Source: an uncultured Bacteroidota bacterium | Lineage (GTDB): Bacteria > Bacteroidota > Bacteroidia > Bacteroidales > UBA12481 | Reading direction: 5' to 3' | Length of the DNA stretch: 64,000 bases | Assembly: GCA_903851365.1 (NCBI GenBank) | Contig: CAINOB010000100.1 | Location: 1-64,000 of the forward strand | In this document: one piece after another, positions 34,336 through 43,285 of the stretch | How the letters are laid out: the number at the start of each line of letters is the position of its first letter | Numbering within the stretch: position 1 is the first letter of the stretch | Made by a program: the position numbers and the translations under genes | Notes under the pieces: generated by a model | Database searches by the model: none | The model's input: only the letters and a program-made list of their open reading frames with translations | What the model was told of the DNA's origin: nothing

Positions 34336-36258
34336 GTGAAGTCCTGTATTAATTTATTGCTTGCCACTATATTGCTGGTGTCATGCACTGCTAATAAACG
34401 TGTAACGACGATTGAGTATGCCTTATTGAAACAGAAGGACAGTTGGCTGCATCATCCCGTGTATGGCGATCCTTCGTGGGACAATTTTATTCATGATCGT
34501 GATAACCCAGTAACCCAGGGAACTCCCGGCACAGAGTGGCCGGTGAACGGTTTCCTTTTTCTCGATCCGGTATCCGGATGCGAATATTTATATGGCGGTG
34601 TTTACTCCCGCAATTATGCTTTTAATCTGGCTGAGAATCCGGAAAACCAGATGCGATGTATAGGATACCGGTCATGCAACCGAGGAAAATCCTGGGATAG
34701 TCTTGGGTATGTGCTTCCGTTTAATGGAGTTCGCATGAAAGGCGAAAAAGTGGATATAGGAGGAGCGCCCGATGTCAGCGTGGTCTATGATAATGGCAGG
34801 TACCATATGATTTTCGACTGGCTTTCACGAGATTTTGCCTGGAACAATGCCGGGCCATCCGGAATTGGATATGCCGTAGCCGATAAGCCTGAGGGGCCAT
34901 TTATCATTGATCCCAATCCGGTTTTTACGAATTATAAGGTATTGGCAAATCCGATATTGGGCAAGTATAACCGGGCTTATGCAGCATCACTTATCAGGCG
35001 AAAAAATGACTGGATGGTTCTTTTTATGCTTGATTCCGGGGAGAATTTCAGCTGGGCCTTTGCCGCCATCACTGCAAAATCCCCTGGTGGCCCGTGGTCG
35101 GAACCGGTGATTATCAATTCTGTGGAATCACCGCTATACTATCCCGTTTTACTGGAATATTTTCCTGCTTTCACTCACGAAGGATACCTCTATGCACCGG
35201 CAACTTCCGTTGCCATGAACAGAAATTATCAGGCTATTTTCCGCTGTAAGGTTGAAAAGGCCCATAATCCATCAGAATGGGAGCTTTGGAGGGACGGTTC
35301 CAACTGGCACAGCCTCCCGCTGGATAATGAATATGAGGGAATCTGGGGCCAGACTATCACTGGATTTATTGATCATGCTGATACACTCCGGGTGATGTTT
35401 CCATCATTGAACAGCAGAGATCTGGGCACCTTAAATCTGGCATCCCGTTCATGGTCCAATGGTTACCGCCAAACCGGATTTATGCTGAGCGGACATAAAG
35501 CACCCTCGATCAGCTATATCTATCAGGAATACAGAAAGCCCGTACTAAATATCACTTTTAAGAATACAGGGGATTTTTCAGTGATTTTCGATGCGCTTTC
35601 ACCTCTCGGACCGGATGCTCCAACCTCGAACAGCAAAATTAATCCGCTGATGTTTTCGGATCAGAAAAGGATCGGAATCAAGGGAAACCAGTGGGAACTG
35701 GCACAAACAGACCGTAAGAATGAAAAGGCAATACTAGCTCATGGAACATTTCCCGGCGGGGATGTCATCACCATTAAGGTTGATTTTAAGGAAGGCAAAA
35801 GACAAATTAATATCAACGGCAAAGAGGTGTGGACCGGAAGTCTGGAGGAGCGCGGGGGGCACATCGGGTTGAGCTGCGGGGAGCATTCATCGGTTGAGGT
35901 AAGCTCATTCCAGGTAAAAGGAGAGCCTATCGAATCCTCTTTTACTTATTTATTTACGGAACTGCAACTGGGGGCAGGAACGGGGATTTCGAAACCTGCC
36001 AAACGCCTGAAACTGAATTTTACCGGAACCCGTTTTACCCTTTTACAGCCAGAAAAGCCGGCAACGGGTAAAATCAGGGTAAAAGTGGATGGTGACAATG
36101 AAGTGGTACTCGATACCCGCATCGTCCAGCCCGGGAAAAACGGGGAGCTTTATGAGTCAAAACCATTTGTTCATGGGAAACATGCTGTGGAAATTGAATT
36201 GCTCGAAGGCATCCTCCCTGTGGAACGTATCAAGGTTAAATCTGAATCTTTACATTAA
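34336..36258 (+). CDS. GH43-like five-bladed propeller lipoprotein with C-terminal beta-sandwich
   Basis: This is a predicted lipoprotein of about 640 residues. The GTG at 34336 gives KSCINLLLATILLVSC with the lipidated Cys at 17; other GTG or ATG starts further upstream give poorer signals. Residues about 60-390 carry GH43/GH32-type propeller pieces: FLFLDPVSGCEYLYGG, VDIGGAPDVSVVYDNGRYHM and GIGYAVADKPEGPF. A beta-sandwich domain (about 420-640) with VKVDGDNEVVLDTR follows. The catalytic Asp/Glu set is not certain, so it may bind or cleave arabinan or xylan-type chains. It is transcribed with the next gene (11-bp gap). Confidence 0.75.
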   Translation: MKSCINLLLATILLVSCTANKRVTTIEYALLKQKDSWLHHPVYGDPSWDNFIHDRDNPVTQGTPGTEWPVNGFLFLDPVSGCEYLYGGVYSRNYAFNLAENPENQMRCIGYRSCNRGKSWDSLGYVLPFNGVRMKGEKVDIGGAPDVSVVYDNGRYHMIFDWLSRDFAWNNAGPSGIGYAVADKPEGPFIIDPNPVFTNYKVLANPILGKYNRAYAASLIRRKNDWMVLFMLDSGENFSWAFAAITAKSPGGPWSEPVIINSVESPLYYPVLLEYFPAFTHEGYLYAPATSVAMNRNYQAIFRCKVEKAHNPSEWELWRDGSNWHSLPLDNEYEGIWGQTITGFIDHADTLRVMFPSLNSRDLGTLNLASRSWSNGYRQTGFMLSGHKAPSISYIYQEYRKPVLNITFKNTGDFSVIFDALSPLGPDAPTSNSKINPLMFSDQKRIGIKGNQWELAQTDRKNEKAILAHGTFPGGDVITIKVDFKEGKRQININGKEVWTGSLEERGGHIGLSCGEHSSVEVSSFQVKGEPIESSFTYLFTELQLGAGTGISKPAKRLKLNFTGTRFTLLQPEKPATGKIRVKVDGDNEVVLDTRIVQPGKNGELYESKPFVHGKHAVEIELLEGILPVERIKVKSESLH

Positions 36259-36269
36259 ATAATAATTCA

Positions 36270-37187
36270 ATGAAAACTCTGTTAAAAACTGCCATTGTTC
36301 TGGTCATGCTACTTATGCCATACCGGCTGTTTTCCCAGCAGATAGCTGATTCGGCGTATCAGCCTGTAATTGCCAATCCGGCTTACGGACAAGCTAAAGG
36401 ACCAGTTATATATATTGATGAGGGGCATTACAACTTTCATACTCGTACAGGACGATATTTACCTTTTGCTCATCTTCTGGAGAGGGATGGTTATCAGGTT
36501 AAAGATTATCAGGGCACATTTAATAAGGATAAATTATCGGCAGGAAGAATTTTGGTGATCGCAAATGCATTGAACAAAAAGAATGTTGATGACTGGTTCC
36601 TGCCCACCCCATCGGCCTTTACACCCGAGGAAATTGAAGTGGTGAAAAATTGGGTTCATGAGGGCGGCAGCCTGTTCCTGATAGCGGATCACTTGCCTAT
36701 GGCCGGTGCTGCTATGGACCTGGCCGGTGTATTTGGTTTTAAATTCACCAATGGGTTTGCCATGGATACCCTTGGAAATGGAACCGATCTATTTAGTTTG
36801 AAAGATAAAACCCTTACTGAAAGCATCATAACGAAGGGCAGGAATGCTTCTGAAACGGTTGATCGGGTTGCCACATTTATGGGGCAGGGATTCAGGATAC
36901 CAGTGGAGGCCACACCGATACTTACATTCAGGGCGAGTTTCATTAATTTATCGCCCGACACGGCCTGGGCTTTTAAGCCAAATACCCCAAAATTCAGTCT
37001 CGGGGGTTGGTCGCAGGGCGCATACAGGCAATTTGGCAAAGGCAGGGTGGTTGTGTTCGGTGAGGCCGCCATGTTCACCGCTCAACTGGCCGGACCCAGC
37101 AAATTTAAAGCAGGGATGAACAGTGATCTTGCCCCTCAGAATTTTCAGTTATTGCTGAATATCATTCACTGGCTGGATCGTTTATAG
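36270..37187 (+). CDS. Secreted DUF4350-like protein
   Basis: This 305-residue protein has a signal peptide (TAIVLVMLLMPYRLFSQQ). GPVIYIDEGHYNFHTRTGRY opens a Rossmann-like fold seen in glutamine-amidotransferase-like DUF4350 domains. FTPEEIEVVKNWVHEGGSLF and LIADHLPMAGAAMDLA continue it. The catalytic Cys of true amidotransferases is not evident, so it is probably a binding or scaffold domain. It lies 11 bp after the propeller lipoprotein and is probably co-transcribed. The 3' end overlaps the convergent sugar-binding protein by 6 bp. Confidence 0.7.
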   Translation: MKTLLKTAIVLVMLLMPYRLFSQQIADSAYQPVIANPAYGQAKGPVIYIDEGHYNFHTRTGRYLPFAHLLERDGYQVKDYQGTFNKDKLSAGRILVIANALNKKNVDDWFLPTPSAFTPEEIEVVKNWVHEGGSLFLIADHLPMAGAAMDLAGVFGFKFTNGFAMDTLGNGTDLFSLKDKTLTESIITKGRNASETVDRVATFMGQGFRIPVEATPILTFRASFINLSPDTAWAFKPNTPKFSLGGWSQGAYRQFGKGRVVVFGEAAMFTAQLAGPSKFKAGMNSDLAPQNFQLLLNIIHWLDRL

Positions 37188-38447
37188 CTTGCCCTGCACA
37201 TAGGCTGCTGCAGATTCCGGAGTGTAGGTGCCCAGGAACATTCCCTGAAGTGCCTCATTCATAAGGGCATCGCCACCGGGTGATTTCGAATTCAACTTTT
37301 CATCCATCAGCCGAACAGTCAGGTTAGCCGTAGCTGTGACATTATACATTTTCTGAGCCAGCGGATTAGTCAGAACAGAGGTGCCCGGTGTATAGGAGAA
37401 AAATCCCGGAAGCTCAGTCATCACAGATTGGGCATACTCTGATCCGGCCACCCATTTAATATAGTCAAGGGCTGCATCCAGGTTTTTAGAATTTTTGTTC
37501 AGGCTGATCCCAGCATCTACCTGGAAACAATACTGAAGCTGATCGCCAGCTTTTTTTACTGGAGGAGCAAACCATCCAATGGTTGAGCTGTTTGCTCCAA
37601 GACCATCAAATACGCTGATTTCCCATGATCCACCGATAAACATCGCCGCTTTGCCGGATGCGAACAGGACTTTTGAATTTTCGTAACCCAGGGTTTCGAA
37701 GCCAGTAGGAAAATATTTTTTTAGTGAATAAACGGCCTTAAAAGCATCGATAAAATTGGCATCGGTAAGCTTTTTTGTGCCAGCCATTAAAGCCTGACGG
37801 GCTGTTTCGCCTCCATAAAAATTAGCGCCCAGCCCGCAGAACATTACGCGGTTTAAAGTCCATGCGTTATCACCCACTCCCTGAGCAATAACCTTTTCCC
37901 CGGAGGCAAGAAGCTTTTCGCAAGCGGCTATAAATTCATCCCAGGTTGCAGGTTCCTGAATATTGTATTTAGCAAAAATCGACTTATTGTAATAGATCCC
38001 ATGGGTAACCCCTACCGACGGTGCGGCATAGGTTACTCCGCTTTCGGTTGTCCAGGCCTTAACCGGCACCTGGTTGAAAGAGGCCAGGTCAGGGATAACC
38101 TTTGTGAGGTCATATAAGTAACCGCCATCGTAAAATGCGCGGCCCCGGTCGTAAGAAAACATAAATAGAATATCGGCACCAGCACCCTTATCCAAATCAG
38201 CTTTGGTGACTTCATCATAGGTTACAGGATCATATGAATTAAAATGAATAGTGACATTCGGATGCGATGCGGTATAGAGTGCATTGATCCGGTTCATCTC
38301 ATCAACATCATCAATTCTCCAGCTGCTGAAAGTAAGTACAACCGGGTCTGCAGCTGTTTTGCAGCCCATAAATCCGGATACAAAAAGTATCGCGACAAAA
38401 AATAAAATAAAATTTTGGGCCAATCTGGTCTGCGTTAGCGTTTTCAT
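37182..38447 (-). CDS. ABC-type sugar-binding lipoprotein (family 1), orphan
   Basis: This 421-residue extracellular solute-binding protein of the SBP_bac_1 fold has a lipobox ending FMGC (Cys29). The core pattern is clear: VVLTFSSWRIDDVDEMNRIN, GADILFMFSYDRGRAFYDGG, GIYYNKSIFAKYNI and WEISVFDGLGANS. Such proteins deliver sugars or oligosaccharides to ABC permeases. No permease or ATPase gene lies nearby, and sugar-ABC systems are uncommon in Bacteroidota, which mostly use SusCD, so its partner is elsewhere or it acts alone. A minus-strand gene upstream is separated by 210 bp. Confidence 0.88.
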   Translation of the reverse strand: MKTLTQTRLAQNFILFFVAILFVSGFMGCKTAADPVVLTFSSWRIDDVDEMNRINALYTASHPNVTIHFNSYDPVTYDEVTKADLDKGAGADILFMFSYDRGRAFYDGGYLYDLTKVIPDLASFNQVPVKAWTTESGVTYAAPSVGVTHGIYYNKSIFAKYNIQEPATWDEFIAACEKLLASGEKVIAQGVGDNAWTLNRVMFCGLGANFYGGETARQALMAGTKKLTDANFIDAFKAVYSLKKYFPTGFETLGYENSKVLFASGKAAMFIGGSWEISVFDGLGANSSTIGWFAPPVKKAGDQLQYCFQVDAGISLNKNSKNLDAALDYIKWVAGSEYAQSVMTELPGFFSYTPGTSVLTNPLAQKMYNVTATANLTVRLMDEKLNSKSPGGDALMNEALQGMFLGTYTPESAAAYVQGKL

Positions 38448-38640
38448 AAGTTATCGGGTAAATTGAAGTGATTCCGGAGTGATTATCCTATAAAAATAGA
38501 CACTTTGCCCATATAGTCAGAGAAGTCCGGATACTATTTGACAAATGATTCCCAACTAACTATTGATATATTTACATGAGTTAATATTGGCTTGAATGCT
38601 GAAATTACAGATTCAAGTGTGCATGAAGTACCCTGCCCGT

Positions 38641-38683
38641 TGCCGACTGCCAACTGCCTACTTTCCATTGTCGCCTGTCACCG
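38641..38683 (-). repeat. Composite intergenic repeat at the DUF6702 gene end
   Basis: The minus strand carries GTGACAGGCGAC (38671-38682) and then GTAGGCAGTTGGCAGTCGGC (38643-38662). The second part shares GTAGGCAGTTGGC with 47182-47194, next to another GTGAC repeat tract. The first unit encodes the C-terminal TGD of the DUF6702 protein. Confidence 0.65.
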
Positions 38684-39182
38684 TGTAAGTGTAAGTCGGG
38701 TGCTCCCTTGAGTGTATCTGGCTGATAGTTTTTGCTCCGGTCTTGAGATTGACGAGGTTTTTCTGGTCCGGGAAACGATCCTGAAGTGTTGAATTTGTGA
38801 TTTCGAGAGGCTTATCCGGATTTAATCCCTGCTTTGTTTCCAGATAAATCCAAATAACATCGGCCTCAATCTCTTTTCCGATAAAAATCAAATCCAGATT
38901 TTTACCCTCCTGTCTGAAATTCAATGTTGATGTGAGATAATTAACAAGTACAGAATCGGCTTTCGGATACTCTTTGGCGGAGCCGATCCCAAGCTTAATT
39001 CCAGTCTTTTCGAGCACTGCTGCCTGCAAATCATCTGTAAATATCCGCGAGGAGATCTCAAGTTTTCGTGACTCCTTATTTATATCTATCTGTGTCATAG
39101 ATACATAAAATTTATGCGCAGCACTTGTAAGCGCCATGCAAGAGAGCAGCAACAAGCAGGAAATTAGATATCTCTTAAACAT
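38658..39182 (-). CDS. Small exported protein, DUF6702 family
   Basis: This protein of about 174 residues has a signal peptide (FKRYLISCLLLLSCMALTSA). The mature part begins HKFYVSMTQIDINKESRKLE, with a conserved His after cleavage and a beta-rich chain typical of DUF6702 proteins in Bacteroidota, whose function is unknown. Start 39182 is preferred over 39194 because a -7 box (39199-39206) sits too close to the outer one. The last residues (VTGDNGK) are encoded by an intergenic repeat. It is divergent from the M1 peptidase gene with about 70 bp between, and M1-DUF6702 pairing suggests a functional link. Confidence 0.78.
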   Translation of the reverse strand: MFKRYLISCLLLLSCMALTSAAHKFYVSMTQIDINKESRKLEISSRIFTDDLQAAVLEKTGIKLGIGSAKEYPKADSVLVNYLTSTLNFRQEGKNLDLIFIGKEIEADVIWIYLETKQGLNPDKPLEITNSTLQDRFPDQKNLVNLKTGAKTISQIHSREHPTYTYTVTGDNGK

Positions 39183-39198
39183 AATTCTGATCAACTTT

Positions 39199-39206
39199 CA
39201 AATGTA
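39199..39206 (-). promoter_or_regulatory. Candidate -7 box for the DUF6702 gene
   Basis: On the minus strand the bases read TACATTTG, a perfect TAnnTTTG match, 16 bp before start 39182. The shared region also contains TAACTTTTG on the plus strand, which could serve the M1 gene but has an extra base. Confidence 0.35.
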
Positions 39207-39251
39207 TAACTTTTGTAAACTTGTCTTGATTAAACGACAATACTTCATCCC

Positions 39252-41603
39252 ATGAAAAAATGTATTTCTTTTCTGGTTTTATGCCTGGTGGTTGTATCAG
39301 CAATGGCTCAGGATCACCCGCATAAATTTGGTCAGATGAAACAGGAATTTGCCACGCCGAACAATACGCGTACAGCTTCGGGAGCTCCCGGCCACGAGTA
39401 CTGGCAGCAGGAGGCAGATTATACGATGAATATTTTACTGGATGATGAGCACCAGCGTATTTATGGCGATGAAGTAATTACCTATAGCAACAATTCTCCG
39501 GATGTACTGAATTATTTGTGGGTACAGCTCGATCAGAATATGATGGCACCCGACAGCGATACCAAGAAGATCAGTACCGGAGGATTGGCCGGGGGATATT
39601 ATGGCAGGCAGGGGGGTGGAAATGCACCGCAGGGCGCCACACGAATCAGCATGCAGCAGCTCACGAGGCTTTTTCATGAATTCGATGGCGGATTTAAACT
39701 CGATTACGTCAGGGATCTGAAGGGAAAGGACTTACAGGTAACCGTAAATAAAACCATGATGAGGGTTGATCTGGATCAGCCGCTCAGGCCGGGAGCCAAA
39801 TTTGCCTTCACTATTAAATGGTGGTACAATATCAACGATCGGATGAAAGATGGCGGCGGACGGTCGGGGATGGAATATTTTCCGGAAGAGAACAATTACA
39901 TCTATACCATAGCACAGTTTTATCCAAGGATGGCCGTTTATAATGAAGTTGAAGGATGGCAGAACAAGCAGTTCCTGGGCTCCGGTGAATTCACCCTGCC
40001 TTTCGGAAATTTCCAGGTTAACCTGACCGTTCCGGCCGATCATGTTGTTGGAGCGACCGGCGTTCTTCAAAACGGAAAAGTTGTTTTAACACAAGAGCAG
40101 CGCGATCTGTTCGAAAAGTCGAAAACGTCAGCTGACCCCGTGATCATAGTTTCCGAAAAAGAGGCCCGCGAGAAGGAAAAAACTAAAGTCAAAGAAACAA
40201 AAACCTGGACCTTTAAAGCTGAGAATGTCAGAGATTTTGCCTTTGCCTCCTCCCGGAAATTTATCTGGGATGCCATGGGGGTAAAATTTGGCGACCACAC
40301 CGCTATGGCCATGTCGTATTACCCGAAGGAGGGCAATCCTCTTTGGGAGCGTTACTCCACCAGGGTAGTTGCGCATACGTTAAAAACCTATTCGAAATAT
40401 ACTTTCCCGTTCCCATATCCAACAGCCATATCGGTCCATACAAACAATATCGGGATGGAATATCCGATGATTTGCTTCAATGGCGGACGTCCGGAACCTG
40501 ACGGAACCTATTCCGAAGGGACCAAATGGGGCATGATAGGTGTGGTTATTCATGAAGTGGGTCACAACTTTTTCCCGATGATTGTGAATTCCGATGAGCG
40601 TCAGTGGACCTGGATGGACGAAGGTCTCAATTCATTCCTTCAGGGAGTTGCCGAGCGTGAATGGGATGCCAAATGTCCGGCTTACAATGGGGATCCAAGA
40701 AGCATTGTGTATTATATGGGCAGTGACCGGTCGACCCAGGATCCGATCATGACAAATTCGGAATCCATCAAAAATTTCGGATCCAATGCTTATACAAAAC
40801 CCGCTGCTGCACTGAATATCCTACGTGAGACAGTAATGGGACCCGAACTTTTTGAATTTGCTTTCAGGCAATATGCACAGCGATGGATGTTCAAGCACCC
40901 AACCCCTGAAGACTTTTTCAGGACTATGGAAGATGCTTCCGCAGTAGATCTCGACTGGTTTTGGAGGGGATGGTTTTATACCACCGATCATGTGGATATC
41001 AGCCTGAGTGAAGTAAAGCACTATTTTGCACGCAATCTGGATCCGGCAGTTAAGAAAGCTGAAGATAAAAAGGAGAAAGCCGCCGAGCCAGAATACATTT
41101 ACTTCACCCGGATGCGTGATAAAGGATTTTTAAGCGCAACCGAAAAAGATGCAAGCCTTCAGGATTTTTATAACAGTTACGATCCCTACCAGGTGAATGA
41201 CGGTGACAAAAAGAATTTCGAAAAGCTGGTTGCCAGCCTTACTCCTGAAGAAAAGGCACTGGTCGATAAAGGGTATCATTTTTATGAACTTACCTTTAAG
41301 AATGTAGGTGGGTTGGTTATGCCGATCATCCTGAAGTATAAATACACCGACGGTACTGATAAGGTAGAACGTTTTCCGGCCCAGATCTGGCAACGGAATA
41401 CCGAAGAGATTACAAAACTGATTATTTCGACCAAGGAGATAGCGGAAATTGAGTTGGATCCATTTCTGGAGACAGCAGATACTGACCGTAACAATAATTT
41501 CTGGCCGCCAAAAACTGAGCCCACGCGTTTCGAGATTTACAAATCGCAGGATAACCGCGGAGGCGGCGGCAGCAATCCCATGAGGGAAAGCAAGAAAGAG
41601 TAA
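39252..41603 (+). CDS. Secreted M1-family zinc metallopeptidase
   Basis: This is a 783-residue aminopeptidase-like enzyme with a signal peptide (ending VVVSAMAQ). The zinc site is intact: HEVGH at 434-438, then Glu457 in WMDEGLN, the family spacing of 18 residues. The upstream substrate motif is IGMEYPMICFNGG instead of the usual GAMEN, which is typical of this Bacteroidota subgroup. A domain rich in Lys/Glu and ending in a Gly-rich tail follows (DNRGGGGSNPM). It should trim peptides in the periplasm. Divergent from DUF6702. Confidence 0.93.
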   Translation: MKKCISFLVLCLVVVSAMAQDHPHKFGQMKQEFATPNNTRTASGAPGHEYWQQEADYTMNILLDDEHQRIYGDEVITYSNNSPDVLNYLWVQLDQNMMAPDSDTKKISTGGLAGGYYGRQGGGNAPQGATRISMQQLTRLFHEFDGGFKLDYVRDLKGKDLQVTVNKTMMRVDLDQPLRPGAKFAFTIKWWYNINDRMKDGGGRSGMEYFPEENNYIYTIAQFYPRMAVYNEVEGWQNKQFLGSGEFTLPFGNFQVNLTVPADHVVGATGVLQNGKVVLTQEQRDLFEKSKTSADPVIIVSEKEAREKEKTKVKETKTWTFKAENVRDFAFASSRKFIWDAMGVKFGDHTAMAMSYYPKEGNPLWERYSTRVVAHTLKTYSKYTFPFPYPTAISVHTNNIGMEYPMICFNGGRPEPDGTYSEGTKWGMIGVVIHEVGHNFFPMIVNSDERQWTWMDEGLNSFLQGVAEREWDAKCPAYNGDPRSIVYYMGSDRSTQDPIMTNSESIKNFGSNAYTKPAAALNILRETVMGPELFEFAFRQYAQRWMFKHPTPEDFFRTMEDASAVDLDWFWRGWFYTTDHVDISLSEVKHYFARNLDPAVKKAEDKKEKAAEPEYIYFTRMRDKGFLSATEKDASLQDFYNSYDPYQVNDGDKKNFEKLVASLTPEEKALVDKGYHFYELTFKNVGGLVMPIILKYKYTDGTDKVERFPAQIWQRNTEEITKLIISTKEIAEIELDPFLETADTDRNNNFWPPKTEPTRFEIYKSQDNRGGGGSNPMRESKKE

Positions 41604-41681
41604 ATGGCCATCTTTTGAAAGTGCCGAAGCATTGTCAAGGCTGGTAGGGCTGCCGTTGTTTAAAAGGGGTAATCAATCGCA

Positions 41682-42269
41682 TTATTTCTCAACTGGAATC
41701 CTGAAGCCTACCGGTCTTCTGTTTTTAATAGCAGGTTCGATAAGCTCCTTAAGGATTTGGTAGATATGACCAATCTGATTGTTATTTTCGATCTGAGCAG
41801 CTTCAATAGTTTCTATTTTCTCCAGTAATTCCGAATAGTTTGCTATCATCTGCCTCATCTTAACAAACACCCTCATTATCTGAATATTAACAGATACGGC
41901 TATAGGATTATTAATCACGCTCGATAACATGGCTACACCCTGTTCCGTGAATGCAAATGGCTTATATTTAGAATGTTGTCCCCTATTTCCATTCTTTAAG
42001 GTCACAAATTGTGACCTTAAAGAATTTTCTTCCTTGTAAATTGCTGAATTTCTGAATTTTAACCACTCTCTTTCGGTTAACTCAAACATAAAATCTTTTG
42101 GAAACCTAACCAGGTTTCTCCTTACAGCCTGCTTTAATACCTTGACTTCAATACAATATAGTTCAGCAAGATCAAAATCAAACAGGACCTTCTGGCCCCG
42201 GATTATTACAATGCATTTGAATACTTGTTCCTCAGGTAAACCAGAAACTTCGGTCTTAAGCTCTTTCAT
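41682..42269 (-). CDS. ORF6N domain protein
   Basis: This 195-residue cytosolic protein has the ORF6N domain (about 15-110): IIRGQKVLFDFDLAELY, VLKQAVRRNLVRFPKDFMFEL and KPFAFTEQGVAMLSSVI. ORF6N is a DNA-binding module of phages and baculoviruses, also found as a free chromosomal protein in Bacteroidota. A coiled-coil segment (about 140-175, ELLEKIETIEAAQIENNNQ) follows and could dimerise it. No phage genes lie around it. The usual guess is a regulatory or mobile-element-derived role. Confidence 0.9.
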   Translation of the reverse strand: MKELKTEVSGLPEEQVFKCIVIIRGQKVLFDFDLAELYCIEVKVLKQAVRRNLVRFPKDFMFELTEREWLKFRNSAIYKEENSLRSQFVTLKNGNRGQHSKYKPFAFTEQGVAMLSSVINNPIAVSVNIQIMRVFVKMRQMIANYSELLEKIETIEAAQIENNNQIGHIYQILKELIEPAIKNRRPVGFRIPVEK

Positions 42270-42345
42270 AATGAAGGATAAATTTTATGATATAGATGCT
42301 TAATTCGAGGACAATTGGAAAATTTGTATTAAAAAAACTCCTGGT

Positions 42346-43203
42346 TCACCTGGTGGGAATCCTTTTAATGAGGCTCAGCAATCCCAGGAAAACAATGAAG
42401 CATAGATTGACCGCCATGCTCAGCAGGATGAGGAAATAAAAGGCTGAAAGATATCGGCTGGCCTCCAGGAAAGCGGTTTTAGTAAAGTCGCCGATCCATA
42501 GGGTGCCAAGGTTAAAGAGCAAAAGAATGATCAGAAAAAATACAAATCCTCCGGCTGCACCTTTAAAGTCGGCACGGCTCAGGGTAATGGAACTGCCAAT
42601 TGAATAGGATACGAAAACCATGAGGAATATTTTCCAGAGTGCCGAATGCTGACCGTTAAATACGATATCGAAATAACCGGTCATGCCGGACCAGGTATTA
42701 ACCGCAACCAATTTTAATGAGGACAATTTTAATAGGGCGGCTGTACCATAATCACCGGAATAAATTGAGGCTACATTTATTCTGAAAAGCAGCACGTTCA
42801 TCAGGAAGAGCAAAGCAGTACCAAAGAGTATCGGACCTATACCGATCCAGAAATTCCCGATTCGCTGATAAATGCTGCGTTTGTTATACGTGTGATTGAC
42901 ATATCCAAGTGTCCCGTTTACGGATTTAGGGGTAAACAGTTTGATCTCCTTAATTTTATGTGCGAATATCAGGGCAAAGAAAGCATGCCCGAGCTCATGC
43001 ACTGCTGTGCCGAGCCATCCGAACAAAAACAGGTAGCCGTTCCGTCCGAATACCGAATACCCCAGCATTGCATTCCGGGTGGAAATCAGGTTCATCAGCA
43101 GAGTAAGAATAACAAGCGGCCCAAGCAGAATGAGGGTCTGGGTTAGGGTAGCAGATAATACGCTGAGAAGGTAACCTGGTAAATCTGAAAATATCTTATC
43201 CAT
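42346..43203 (-). CDS. M50-like membrane metalloprotease-type protein
   Basis: This is a 285-residue polytopic membrane protein. One membrane segment carries HELGH at 69-73, as in site-2 proteases, and the chain has about six spans (LILLGPLVILTLLM, LFLFGWLGTAVHE, ILFGTALLFLMNVLLF, LMVFVSYSIGSSI, GFVFFLIILLLFNLG, FLILLSMAVNLCFIVF). The second zinc motif (NPDG/LDG) of true S2P enzymes is not evident, so it may not cut peptides. It is a single gene between ORF6N and the type IX cargo gene. The partner or substrate is unknown. Confidence 0.8.
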   Translation of the reverse strand: MDKIFSDLPGYLLSVLSATLTQTLILLGPLVILTLLMNLISTRNAMLGYSVFGRNGYLFLFGWLGTAVHELGHAFFALIFAHKIKEIKLFTPKSVNGTLGYVNHTYNKRSIYQRIGNFWIGIGPILFGTALLFLMNVLLFRINVASIYSGDYGTAALLKLSSLKLVAVNTWSGMTGYFDIVFNGQHSALWKIFLMVFVSYSIGSSITLSRADFKGAAGGFVFFLIILLLFNLGTLWIGDFTKTAFLEASRYLSAFYFLILLSMAVNLCFIVFLGLLSLIKRIPTR

Positions 43204-43285
43204 TTATTATCCGATCTGAGGAACGGATAAAATTAAGAATTATACCGGTGGCAAAATGCGAAAATAATCGGGTGTGGTTTTCATA

